Shown here in pieces: positions 52,582-60,526 of a stretch of 64,000 nt of DNA. This DNA comes from a virus: the IMG/VR virus record IMGVR_UViG_3300025151_000019, positions 1 through 64,000 of that record. The stretch is one strand, 5' to 3'. The position numbers and the translations under genes are program-made. Under the pieces are notes generated by a model that saw nothing but the letters and a program-made list of their open reading frames with translations, searched no databases and had not been told where the DNA came from. How positions within the stretch are numbered: the first letter of the stretch is position 1; every line of letters starts with the position of its first letter.

Positions 52582-53470
52582 ATTGGTCGCCCCCGTCTGC
52601 CGCTTCACAATGGTCATAATGTCCACAATGAATACACTTCTTGTAAAAGAAAGATGCCTTGAAATCGTTTTCCATATACGCTTCAATCAACTTATCAATA
52701 GACCTCAATACAGCAGTTTCGGAACGCTTACTAACCTTTTCAGCATAAACATAATTAGATGCTGGATAATACCAAGCCCAATGGGTAAATTGAATATTAG
52801 GGTCAAGACCATTTTCAATAAGCAACTCTCTATCAGCGTTATCAAAGAGCAACTTATAGAAAGCCATCTCTTTACGCATCATTGTTTTCTTACTGTCTTT
52901 CCAAGCACCAGTTTTTAATTCCATAGGAATATAACCATTGTCCTCAAAAAACAATCTATCAATAATACCCTGAAGGTGAACTGTAATTCCACTTTCGGTT
53001 GTGAACTTGGCATCCAACTTAATCTCATTTCCAATAGGTATAAATGTATCAAGTGTATCATCCTCATTACATTCAATGAATCTCTCAGTATTATATGCTG
53101 ACATAGCCGTATAAAGAACTTCGTATTCCTCGTTATCTGTTTCTGGGTAAAGACTTCTGAAATGCTTTTGTAATTCCATAGGGTCTTTGACTAATTTTTT
53201 TGCGTCGTCAATCTTAACAATCTTCCAAAATTCTTCTTGTGCGTTGTGAACAATAGTTCCTTTAATCATCGCAGGGGAAGTTTTCTGTTTAATGCTCTCA
53301 ATGTAGTTATACCTATAAGACAAATTACAGAAGTTAAAAGTTCCAATAGAAGATTTAGTAATCTTCAACATCGGTCCTTCTTCATTATTTGGTTCCCATA
53401 AATATGTATATTCTCCGTTTTCTGTTCTCAATTCAATCACCTTTTCTTTTGTTTTGTCGGGAAGAATCAT
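52568..53470 (-). CDS. Cas4-like PD-(D/E)XK nuclease with Fe-S cysteines
   Basis: A 300-residue RecB-family nuclease. It has the GxxxH helix (H75), D171, and the E184-x-K186 active site (ELKTG). One N-terminal cysteine (C48) and three C-terminal ones (C279, C282, C288) match the 4Fe-4S cluster of Cas4/AddB proteins. Such enzymes trim DNA ends and are common in archaeal viruses without CRISPR. Probably involved in end processing during replication or recombination. Overlaps both neighbours by 4-14 bases. Confidence 0.85.
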   Translation of the reverse strand: MILPDKTKEKVIELRTENGEYTYLWEPNNEEGPMLKITKSSIGTFNFCNLSYRYNYIESIKQKTSPAMIKGTIVHNAQEEFWKIVKIDDAKKLVKDPMELQKHFRSLYPETDNEEYEVLYTAMSAYNTERFIECNEDDTLDTFIPIGNEIKLDAKFTTESGITVHLQGIIDRLFFEDNGYIPMELKTGAWKDSKKTMMRKEMAFYKLLFDNADRELLIENGLDPNIQFTHWAWYYPASNYVYAEKVSKRSETAVLRSIDKLIEAYMENDFKASFFYKKCIHCGHYDHCEAADGGDQYDWF

Positions 53471-53949
53471 TTCCTCCCTTTCTCTTTTTTTAGTTCGTCA
53501 ATGTAATGACTTGCCTCCTGTCGTGTATTGATACCTTCCATATCTCCACCAAGTTTCTTAATGAACTTAATTTGATTTTCAGTAGGCTCTTTATCTGCGT
53601 TTTCTTTGGAGACTTTCTTTGTTGCACTTTCTAAGTTTGACCTTAACATAGATGCAGTAGTTAAATCATGACAACGCTTACATAACTCAACTACATTAGA
53701 CCTTGCACTAATTAGATGGTCTAAACCTTCTTTTTTGCATTTGTGTTGTGAAATAATGTGGTGCCATTCGGTATAACCGTCTTTAGGTGTGCAACCACAA
53801 ATAGTGCAAGAGCCTTTTTTGACCCATAGTTTTTGTTCTTCTTCTTGTAGTTCTACAAGTTTTATTTCTAATGAATCATATGTGTCTGATAGCAATTGCA
53901 TCTCACTTTTGATTTCTAATATTTTCTTAATATTACTTTTACTTCTCAT
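53467..53949 (-). CDS. HNH endonuclease
   Basis: A 160-residue protein with a coiled-coil N terminus (about residues 5-45) and an HNH core: C48/C51, WHH (H63, H64), N85 and C90/C93/H94 (ELCKRCHD). The last 40 residues (PTENQIKFIKKLGGDMEGIN) form a small helical module, common at the ends of phage DNA proteins. It could be a homing nuclease next to the polymerase gene or a replication or packaging nuclease. It overlaps the Cas4-like gene by four bases, so it seems integrated in the operon. Confidence 0.82.
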   Translation of the reverse strand: MRSKSNIKKILEIKSEMQLLSDTYDSLEIKLVELQEEEQKLWVKKGSCTICGCTPKDGYTEWHHIISQHKCKKEGLDHLISARSNVVELCKRCHDLTTASMLRSNLESATKKVSKENADKEPTENQIKFIKKLGGDMEGINTRQEASHYIDELKKEKGRK

Positions 53950-53950
53950 T

Positions 53951-56353
53951 TTACCACCAACTATCTAATGTAGTCTGTCGGCCTTCATTGGCTATTCCCA
54001 TTAAATCCCACCTTAGAGATTCATAAATCAATTTGACTTTCTTCACAATTTCAGATTCAGCAAGTCTATTCCAATTGATAGGATAGAAGTCTTCTACTTC
54101 TTCATACTTCTTAAATGCAATATACTCAACATTCCTTGTTTTATCACCAACATTGTATTTTGTTGGATATTTTTTAATACGCTTATTATCTACATTGTAG
54201 TAATAATAACTATCACCAACCTCAATCGTTCCAATTTGTTCATTATAAATTAGAACACCAGCAGAACCACCAGCGATTGATTCATATTCATCTAATGACT
54301 TTCGCAATCGGGTTCTCTTAATGACGGATTTAGGGTCATACTTTCCGTTCTTTACAAGTTTATACATGGCTCTTGTATATTTAGTGACTTCATTTTCATC
54401 TTTTCCAGATGCTACCATTTCAAGCACCTGTTTTTGAACCTTTTTAGCCAACTTGGTTTCGTTAGATTTTTTCATTTCAAAGCCCATAACGAAAAATTGT
54501 TTTTCAGAAATAGTTTCGCCTTCTTTCCAACTCAGGAATCCACAGTAGCGATTCTTTTTCTTAGATAAAAAGAAGGTTTCTGCATACTTCTCAAACTCCA
54601 AAACTACATTGTCATTGAACACTTCTTTTTGGATGTATTCATTTAACTTAATACACAATTGTTCGGCATCTGCAATATCCTTTACCTTCACAAAGATTGA
54701 ATCCGTGTGTCCATAGATAACCGAATAACCCAACTCTTGAGACTTGAATGCAACACTTCTCATAGCCTCTCTCGCTGAAGCCGTAATTGCTTGAGCCATT
54801 TCCATATCTCCCCATCCATAACCGTCTTTCGCCAAAACGCCATAGAGAGCGTTCACACCACGCTTTGTAGCCATTTGTGCTGAATCCCACTTTCGGTATT
54901 CCTCATCATTCTTGGCCTCCTTTCGCTTCTTCTTGTATTCATCACGCAACTTCATTAGGGTCAAAACCGCCTTCGGCAACACGCCCAATGAATCCTTCGT
55001 AAAGGAAACACTTGGTTTATCTGGTTTGTATGCTACAAGATTTTTAGGTGTTGGAAAGTATACTTTGTGAGCATCTTGGTTTTGAGTTTTTGTTTCCCAT
55101 GAAATGTTTCGTGCGGCCATCATGCTTGGGTATAGAGATTTAAAATCAAAGATGGCTACATTTTCATGTCTTCCATAAGTGTCTTCTTCATCTGGGTCCA
55201 TAACGAAAGCCGCTTCATATTTTGTTTTATTACCTTTAACTCCTGTCGGTGCTTTCCAATCCGAATGACGCATAAAATATGCCGCACCCATTTGTGAATT
55301 ATGGAACACGCATTCAAATGGACAGATAAATAACTGCTGAAGTGCAATATCATTCTGTGTGATGTTCATCTCATTATCCATGCGAACCATCAATTCTACA
55401 TCCACTCGGTTATACTCAAGGAATGTTTCACTATCTTCTAACCAAGAACGCAGAAAAAATTCATCCTCATCAAATTTAGATGTTTTAGAAACTTTACCTG
55501 CGTCTTCACCAAGCACTAACTTGGAACAGTCGTCTAATTTAAGAGATGGTAGTGTTCCTCTTTGTGCATCAAGCCAAAGTCGTTCAAAGCGAGTCATTAG
55601 ACAATAGGTAATTCTACCCTTAATAGGTTGAGCCGCATTAGTGTAATTGATATTGTATAATTTAGTGTCAGACACTCCACGCACTTCACGATGAGGACTT
55701 AACTTTCGTGGGCTAATATCATTAAGATGCATTCTTTCAATAATCTTAGGAATATCAAAACCAAGAAGATACCAACCAATAATCATATCTGGGTCTTTTT
55801 CTTGGACGAATGCAACAAACGCTTCTAACAAATCATGCTCATCCTCATAGACCAATACCCCATCATATTCTGGAAGAGGTTCTTGTGGAAAATGAGTCAT
55901 AACAAAGTATTCCTTATCATAAGAATCATAGAAAGTTAATGCGTTAATTTGACCATCATAACGACCACCGACTTGTGTTTCAATATCAAGATACCATTTA
56001 CGCATATTATATTCAGGAATTTCTGTAAGCACATCATTAGCATATTTACGGGCAAGTGAAATATCACCTTCATATGTATAGTCCCAAAAATCACGGGCTT
56101 CATATAAGTCCTGTGTAGTGTTAAATGAAACCTTAATTAACTCACGGTTATCAAGAGAATGATAATCACCAAAGTTATACTGAGGCTTAATATTCTCCAT
56201 CCAACGCTTTTTAGTAGGAATAGTAGTGGGCATTTCACTACCTTTCCTAATATAAAAATAAGGCTTAAAAGTTGTAATACTACTTGTCATTCTTTTTCCT
56301 TCTTCATCTCTCCATCTAAGTTCAACATTGCTTCTTGCATCACTAATAATCAA
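53951..56353 (-). CDS. polB: Family-B DNA polymerase
   Basis: An 800-residue replicative polymerase. The exonuclease has LDIET (D123, E125), GWYLLGFDIP and YNRVD. The polymerase has motif A DFKSLYPS (D403), motif B KRGVNALYGVL and motif C YGHTDS (D551). All catalytic residues are present, so it should polymerise and proofread. The Exo II motif has Tyr where Asn is usual (GWY instead of GWN). It starts at a TTG overlapping the previous stop; no ATG fits. A C-terminal segment DSWW resembles a clamp-binding tail. Confidence 0.95.
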   Translation of the reverse strand: MIISDARSNVELRWRDEEGKRMTSSITTFKPYFYIRKGSEMPTTIPTKKRWMENIKPQYNFGDYHSLDNRELIKVSFNTTQDLYEARDFWDYTYEGDISLARKYANDVLTEIPEYNMRKWYLDIETQVGGRYDGQINALTFYDSYDKEYFVMTHFPQEPLPEYDGVLVYEDEHDLLEAFVAFVQEKDPDMIIGWYLLGFDIPKIIERMHLNDISPRKLSPHREVRGVSDTKLYNINYTNAAQPIKGRITYCLMTRFERLWLDAQRGTLPSLKLDDCSKLVLGEDAGKVSKTSKFDEDEFFLRSWLEDSETFLEYNRVDVELMVRMDNEMNITQNDIALQQLFICPFECVFHNSQMGAAYFMRHSDWKAPTGVKGNKTKYEAAFVMDPDEEDTYGRHENVAIFDFKSLYPSMMAARNISWETKTQNQDAHKVYFPTPKNLVAYKPDKPSVSFTKDSLGVLPKAVLTLMKLRDEYKKKRKEAKNDEEYRKWDSAQMATKRGVNALYGVLAKDGYGWGDMEMAQAITASAREAMRSVAFKSQELGYSVIYGHTDSIFVKVKDIADAEQLCIKLNEYIQKEVFNDNVVLEFEKYAETFFLSKKKNRYCGFLSWKEGETISEKQFFVMGFEMKKSNETKLAKKVQKQVLEMVASGKDENEVTKYTRAMYKLVKNGKYDPKSVIKRTRLRKSLDEYESIAGGSAGVLIYNEQIGTIEVGDSYYYYNVDNKRIKKYPTKYNVGDKTRNVEYIAFKKYEEVEDFYPINWNRLAESEIVKKVKLIYESLRWDLMGIANEGRQTTLDSWW

Positions 56354-56538
56354 TCTATCACATCCATTTCTAATAGTCTATCATGTAGGTATTGACATTG
56401 TTCAGGTAATACATGACATTGACCACTTGCTCGGTAGCCGCTAACATAAATAGCAGGCTGTCCTTTGAATATAGGATTCATACAAAGTTTGCATCTCGCT
56501 AACCCTGTTCCTTTCTTTACACCAAATCCAATAGCCAT
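56350..56538 (-). CDS. Small zinc-finger protein
   Basis: A 62-residue protein starting MAIGFGVKKGTG at 56538 after GTGATATA. It has a CxxC (ARCKLCMNPI) and two further cysteines around SGQCHVLPEQCQY, enough for one zinc site. It lies between the guanine-nucleotide enzyme and the polymerase and overlaps the polymerase start by four bases. Its basic start and finger suggest a DNA- or protein-binding accessory factor. Family not recognised. Confidence 0.6.
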   Translation of the reverse strand: MAIGFGVKKGTGLARCKLCMNPIFKGQPAIYVSGYRASGQCHVLPEQCQYLHDRLLEMDVID

Positions 56539-56542
56539 TATA

Positions 56543-57583
56543 TCACAATCCATGAGGTTGTGCTTCAATTTGTCCTGCTTGAGTTACTCGGCAAAATTTA
56601 GCATTGTTTCTAAATTCGTTTAGGTCAATAGCACCAACATAACTCATTGACGACCTAACACCATCATTAATATCCTGAACAATCCTACTTACCTTACCCT
56701 TGTAAGGAGTAATCTTTGAATTACCTTCAACATTTTTAACCTCTTCACCACGAGCAACTTTAGATTCAATAGATGCAGACCCTTGATACTTTTTGAATAG
56801 TTTCTCATTAGGCCATTTACCCGTTTTAGCAATAGAACCTGGAGTTTCTTTTGTTCCTGAAAACAAAGAACCAATCATAACTGCATCAGCACCAAGAGCC
56901 AAAGCCTTAGCAACATCACCTGTTGTTTTAATTCCACCATCAGCAACAATAGCAACATCCAATAATTCTTCTTCAAGGAAAGAGAAAATGTCATTAAGAG
57001 CCGTTGCTTGAGGAACACCTACTCCAGCCCTAATGCGAGTTTCACACATTGAACCATTACCAATACCGACTCTAAGTGTATCAGCACCTTCTTTAATTAA
57101 GTCCATAGCACCAGCCTTAGAAACAATATTACCTACCATGACATGAATATCAGGATATTCAGATTTAATATAACTCGTCATTTCCATAGGAAGAGAATGA
57201 TGCCCGTTAGCAACATCAATACAAACACCGCCAACTTGAGTATATTTAAGCAACTTGTCCAGCCTTTCAATACCGTTATTGCCGACACCAATGGCCGCCA
57301 TATAATTTTGAACACCGTTAGCATCAATTTCATCACACATATCAACCTGTTCATCTACACTTTGGAAACGATGCAAAACACCCATTCCTCCAAGTTTAGA
57401 TAATTCAACGCACATATTAACGCCACAAACCGTGTCCATTGGAGAAGCAATAAGAGGTGTAGCAAGAGAATATTCTCCAATATTGGTGTATAATTCGCAT
57501 TCAGCACGACTACCAATACCAGACCATGTAGGTATAATACTAATGTCGTCATAAGTCAAACTCATTCTTTCTTCAATTTTCAT
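56543..57583 (-). CDS. IMP dehydrogenase / GMP reductase family enzyme
   Basis: A 346-residue TIM-barrel enzyme without CBS domains. Signatures are LTYDD near residue 9, ASPMDTV (47-52), the catalytic loop GIGNGSMCETR (C180, T182), AGVGVPQ, VADGGIKTTGD (213-223), and VRSSMSYVGA near 309. The catalytic loop and AGVGVPQ look like IMP dehydrogenase; the length and the EGNSKITPYKG segment, lacking the IMPDH flap Arg-Tyr, look more like GMP reductase. It would interconvert IMP and guanine nucleotides and adjust the nucleotide pool. It is embedded in the replication operon, so it is viral, not a fragment of host DNA. Confidence 0.88.
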   Translation of the reverse strand: MKIEERMSLTYDDISIIPTWSGIGSRAECELYTNIGEYSLATPLIASPMDTVCGVNMCVELSKLGGMGVLHRFQSVDEQVDMCDEIDANGVQNYMAAIGVGNNGIERLDKLLKYTQVGGVCIDVANGHHSLPMEMTSYIKSEYPDIHVMVGNIVSKAGAMDLIKEGADTLRVGIGNGSMCETRIRAGVGVPQATALNDIFSFLEEELLDVAIVADGGIKTTGDVAKALALGADAVMIGSLFSGTKETPGSIAKTGKWPNEKLFKKYQGSASIESKVARGEEVKNVEGNSKITPYKGKVSRIVQDINDGVRSSMSYVGAIDLNEFRNNAKFCRVTQAGQIEAQPHGL

Positions 57584-57831
57584 TTTTTCTCTCTCCCTAA
57601 TACTTTTTCTTCATTAATTTTTAAGTCCCCAAGAACCCATCGGAGGGCATTAATAACTCCCTCTAATCCTTTGTAGTTTCTCATGTGTTTCATAAGAAGC
57701 GGTTTTGGTTTTCTCATTTGTAGTGCCGTTAGATGTTTGTTTTGTTCTCTTTCGGCTTTACTCAATAAGTTTTCTATCTCTTCCCATGTTCTTTCATATG
57801 AAAAGTTTTCACTATCTTGGTGGTCATTCAT
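57580..57831 (-). CDS. Small charged helical protein
   Basis: An 83-residue Lys/Glu-rich helical protein. The start MNDHQDSENF (57831) has GGAGATGAAGAAG just upstream and overlaps the previous stop; two upstream in-frame ATGs are alternatives. It overlaps the IMPDH/GMPR gene by four bases. Family unknown. Confidence 0.5.
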   Translation of the reverse strand: MNDHQDSENFSYERTWEEIENLLSKAEREQNKHLTALQMRKPKPLLMKHMRNYKGLEGVINALRWVLGDLKINEEKVLGREKK

Positions 57832-58030
57832 CTTCTTCATCTCCATATATTTTGTAGGTCACATTATACATGTAATCTTTGTCGGCTGTTAGTCCTGCAA
57901 GGTTAAATTTTTGATAAACAACCACACCATAATAGCATGATTTACAACACTTACCTTCCATTACAGGTTCGGCGTTGTATGCTTCATCAAGATGTTCTTC
58001 TTTACAGATGCAACATTTATTGCTTTGCAT
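57824..58030 (-). CDS. Small zinc-binding protein
   Basis: A 68-residue protein starting MQSNKCCICKEEH. Cysteines KCCIC and KCCKSCYYG form a likely zinc site, and the C-terminal end is beta-rich and acidic. Slightly earlier ATGs (58036, 58042) are possible. It overlaps genes on both sides by a few bases. Function unknown. Confidence 0.5.
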   Translation of the reverse strand: MQSNKCCICKEEHLDEAYNAEPVMEGKCCKSCYYGVVVYQKFNLAGLTADKDYMYNVTYKIYGDEEDE

Positions 58031-58235
58031 CCTCATTACCATTTTGTTCAGCCTCCATCTTACAAATTGGACATTCACTTGTAATCAAATCTTTACACCA
58101 TCCACCGTTATGTATGATGCCTGCCGCTTCAATATTCATAGCATTAGCCATATATTGAATCATGCCTGTCATTTGTAAGAGCATATCTAATGGTTCTGCT
58201 CTGCTTTCTTGTTCTTTGTTTTGTTCTTCATTCAT
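58017..58235 (-). CDS. Small Glu/Gln-rich protein with CxxC
   Basis: A 72-residue protein. The N-terminal 15 residues are Glu/Gln-rich; a helix (LDMLLQMTGMIQYMANAMNI) follows; cysteines near the end (C47, C55, C58) may bind metal. It starts after GAAGGTTGATAAA just behind the clamp gene. No family is recognised. Confidence 0.55.
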   Translation of the reverse strand: MNEEQNKEQESRAEPLDMLLQMTGMIQYMANAMNIEAAGIIHNGGWCKDLITSECPICKMEAEQNGNEDAKQ

Positions 58236-58239
58236 TTTA

Positions 58240-59007
58240 TCAACCTTCTATTCTTGGTGCTCTCAGTAATTTGTAGTCGCCATTGATAACTGAGATTGGC
58301 GATTCATCATTGTATGAAATGTAAGTAATACCAGCCTTTAGGTATTTGAAAAATGGTGCAGAGAACTCAACAATAGCATCTTCACCAACAGATTCCATAG
58401 GCTCAATATCAAATTCAACAGACTCGCTACCTTTAGTAGACGAAATTCTAAGTTCAGTATTAACAACATAAGTCATTTTGTATACTGAATTACCCACAAC
58501 TTCACATTCTTTGAAAGCCTCCACTAAGTCAGCAGTAGGAACTTTAAGACGAGTAGTTAGGGAAGTTCTTGAACTAATAACAACAGGTTCTTCCATGTTG
58601 CGACTCATAGTAATATTAGATACGCTATGGATAATATTATCGTTGTATTGGTGTCGTTCAAGAACAGGCAACTTTACAGACTTCTTTTCTGTGCTAATAA
58701 TAAGTCCATTATCTTCCAATCGGAATAAACAGACTTCATTACTAAGATACTTTAGTAAAATATCCGTATCAATTGCAAAACGCCCTTCAACAGTATTCTC
58801 ATATTCTTCCAGAGAAATTTTATTCTCTACGAATGTTGCAGGGTCAGCATTCCAAATACTACATTTCATCTCTTCAGCATCAACACCCATAACAATAGAT
58901 GAAGATAGAGTGGTTTGTTTGTTATTTGTTCCATAGTTCCACTTTCCTTTAAGCAACACGCTTTCAATTTTTTCTTTCATTTCTTTTCCATTTACTTTAA
59001 ATTTCAT
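58240..59007 (-). CDS. pcn: PCNA-like sliding clamp
   Basis: A 255-residue protein with the two-domain clamp pattern and normal family length. The ending YKLLRAPRIEG matches the C terminus of archaeal PCNA (APRIE). It should form a trimeric ring, loaded by the RFC-like protein, that tethers the polymerase, ligase and nucleases to DNA. The sequence is otherwise divergent. The start ATG follows AAGGAGTTGATAAT and lies behind a strongly structured leader (59020-59120). Confidence 0.85.
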   Translation of the reverse strand: MKFKVNGKEMKEKIESVLLKGKWNYGTNNKQTTLSSSIVMGVDAEEMKCSIWNADPATFVENKISLEEYENTVEGRFAIDTDILLKYLSNEVCLFRLEDNGLIISTEKKSVKLPVLERHQYNDNIIHSVSNITMSRNMEEPVVISSRTSLTTRLKVPTADLVEAFKECEVVGNSVYKMTYVVNTELRISSTKGSESVEFDIEPMESVGEDAIVEFSAPFFKYLKAGITYISYNDESPISVINGDYKLLRAPRIEG

Positions 59008-59019
59008 ATTATCAACTCC

Positions 59020-59120
59020 TTAATGGGGAAACGGCAACGAATTGGAGGCGAATTCGTTGTCAGCAATAAAGCCGTTATTATCTGACTAACCCCAACATTA
59101 GGCTCACACCCTTAGCCTAA
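59020..59120 (-). promoter_or_regulatory. Structured RNA or DNA element upstream of the clamp gene
   Basis: A 113-base gap filled with nested inverted repeats. On the minus strand, in order: a 7-pair hairpin (TTAGGCT/AGCCTAA, 59098-59120); GGGG pairing CCCC near the far end; GTCAG/CTGAC enclosing AATAA-CGGCT-TTATT; and an 8-pair hairpin AACGAATT/AATTCGTT (59036-59058). The CGGC loop can also pair with GCCG after the 8-pair hairpin (AACGGC/GCCGTT), giving a pseudoknot. The first hairpin may end the ATPase transcript; the rest may be a regulatory leader, an RNA or an origin. Confidence 0.6.
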
Positions 59121-60035
59121 TCAAAGAGAGCCATTTCTAATAGCCTCAATACCTGTCCATTCAACCTTTCCACCATTACTTTGCATAACAGTAAAGGTCT
59201 GCCCAACATTTTCATTGTTGGTTTTAGACTTTCGGACATGGGCAGTAAGTTTGAAAGTCTTTCCCTTTTCTTCCTTTTTACACTCAATATATTGGAACAG
59301 TTTTGCCGTGGTATTCTTTTCCCAATCTGGCTTTGTTCCAACAATAGAAAATCCATCATGCACTTCTTTCATGTGCGTGATGAAAAATTTGTGGCATCGC
59401 AATTGACAAGCAGCCTTAAACAAACGCTTGTATTCCTCAGTCCTTGCATACCATTGGGTTGGAACCATTTTAACTTTATCAGCCTGTCGTGGGTCGCCAC
59501 CCTTAATATGATTCAAACGAGCAATCATGTTTGTAGTATCAAGCCAAGTATCAAGACCATCAAAAACAATAGCCTTAACTGCTTCAATTTCAACTTCATC
59601 GTCGCCATCTTCAATCTTACCTGTTTCAATTGCTTCATTAACCATAGCAATAAAATAACGAGCCATGTCAGCAGTAGCCAAATAATCAACAGTCATATCT
59701 TCATTATAGACATGAGGATTGAAGATAACAATCTTTTCATCTTCACTCCAATGTTGTCGCCATGTAGGTTCTGCACCTTCATCAAAATCAAGAATGAAAA
59801 GCCAATGCGTTTCACGCTCTTCTTTTGTTCGGCAATCCAATGCTAAACCCGTTTTACCCGTTCCAGGATTTCCACTAATTCCACAAATTAGAAACGCCTG
59901 TTCTTGTTCAAGCAATTTCTTTCGTTGGTTCATAGCACGAAGTTTGGCTTGTTTGAAAGCCGAAGCACTATTGTTTTCTTTTGCTGCTTGGAGAGTAGCC
60001 CCTGCTGCATTTCCTTTCTTATTTCCAATTCCCAT
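59121..60035 (-). CDS. RecA-superfamily ATPase (RadA/Sak4-like)
   Basis: A 304-residue P-loop ATPase (start MGIGNKKG at 60035 after AGGAGATGAATA; 60044 is an alternative). Walker A is GNPGTGKTG and Walker B VKAIVFDGLD. Downstream it has the RecA-like pattern with KFFITHMKEV. Its compact size and layout resemble phage Sak4-type or AAA_24 nucleotide-binding proteins, which support annealing and recombination. It probably acts in recombination-dependent replication. The N-terminal 45 residues are Ala/Lys/Asn-rich and may be flexible. Confidence 0.75.
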   Translation of the reverse strand: MGIGNKKGNAAGATLQAAKENNSASAFKQAKLRAMNQRKKLLEQEQAFLICGISGNPGTGKTGLALDCRTKEERETHWLFILDFDEGAEPTWRQHWSEDEKIVIFNPHVYNEDMTVDYLATADMARYFIAMVNEAIETGKIEDGDDEVEIEAVKAIVFDGLDTWLDTTNMIARLNHIKGGDPRQADKVKMVPTQWYARTEEYKRLFKAACQLRCHKFFITHMKEVHDGFSIVGTKPDWEKNTTAKLFQYIECKKEEKGKTFKLTAHVRKSKTNNENVGQTFTVMQSNGGKVEWTGIEAIRNGSL

Positions 60036-60036
60036 A

Positions 60037-60255
60037 TTATTCATCTCCTAATTGGTGTTTAAATTGTTCTTTTAATTGCTTAAACTGTTGCTCAAACAAT
60101 TGACGGGTGAACTGTTTCCCGCTTTTCAAATGGATTCTTACTGAATATGGATTATCTGGTTCTTCTTCCAATCTCTTCCATTCAATAGATTCCACTTCGG
60201 CCATATCAAAACAAAGTTGATGTAGCCTAAAATAAGTTGTGTTTTCTCTAATCAT
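60037..60255 (-). CDS. Small charged protein
   Basis: A 72-residue protein starting MIRENTTYFRLH, with CAGGTGATATAC upstream as ribosome binding site. The frame is open further upstream and includes a Cys-rich stretch (GCCH ... CICGG), but without a supported start. The C terminus is a Gln/Lys/Phe-rich helix (FEQQFKQLKEQFKHQL). Its stop overlaps the start region of the ATPase gene. Family unknown. Confidence 0.55.
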   Translation of the reverse strand: MIRENTTYFRLHQLCFDMAEVESIEWKRLEEEPDNPYSVRIHLKSGKQFTRQLFEQQFKQLKEQFKHQLGDE

Positions 60256-60367
60256 GTATATCACCTGTTTGGGCATCGCACCCTTTCGTATGTCATTCAA
60301 ACCGCCACATATACACGGCAACTCGTAGATTGTTGGTGTATCTCTATGACAACAACCTAAGCGAGAT

Positions 60368-60520
60368 TTACAATTCAGCCAACCTATCGCTAAGAAGCAA
60401 AAGTGCTGATGCCCAAAGACCGACAAAAATTCCTAAGTCGTGGTCATAAAAAGCATAGATACCGATACTTCCAATAATAGATGTAAGGCTACTGTAAAGT
60501 CCAATCTTTCTGTAATCCAT
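60368..60520 (-). CDS. Small membrane protein
   Basis: A 50-residue ORF. Two hydrophobic segments (LTSIIGSIGIYAF and LGIFVGLWASALLLL) flank a short charged loop (YDHD). The ATG follows GGTGATTTTTA, a typical binding site, which overlaps the stop of the gene before. It is the only membrane protein in the replication block. Between it and the next gene, 60256-60367 holds no supported feature. Confidence 0.55.
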   Translation of the reverse strand: MDYRKIGLYSSLTSIIGSIGIYAFYDHDLGIFVGLWASALLLLSDRLAEL

Positions 60521-60526
60521 TAAAAA

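Noticed and set aside
52568-53470. Cas4-like gene as sign of a CRISPR system
   Set aside because: No repeat-spacer array and no cas1, cas2 or effector genes are present. Cas4-like nucleases are common as stand-alone genes in archaeal viruses.
55156-55607. Open frames on both strands inside the polymerase gene, and similar ones inside other long genes
   Set aside because: They lie fully within strongly supported genes, lack binding sites and have unlikely composition, so they are shadows of the real frame.
59025-59093. Possible tRNA in the structured gap before the clamp gene
   Set aside because: GGGG/CCCC ends and internal stems give a cloverleaf-like outline, but there is no T-loop sequence (TTCGA-type) with a five-pair stem, no proper acceptor of seven pairs and no clear anticodon arm.
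60256-60426. Upstream extension of the small protein at 60037, with a Cys-rich segment
   Set aside because: The frame is open but no start codon there has a binding site, and it overlaps the better supported 50-residue membrane ORF; the ATG at 60255 has GGTGATATAC.
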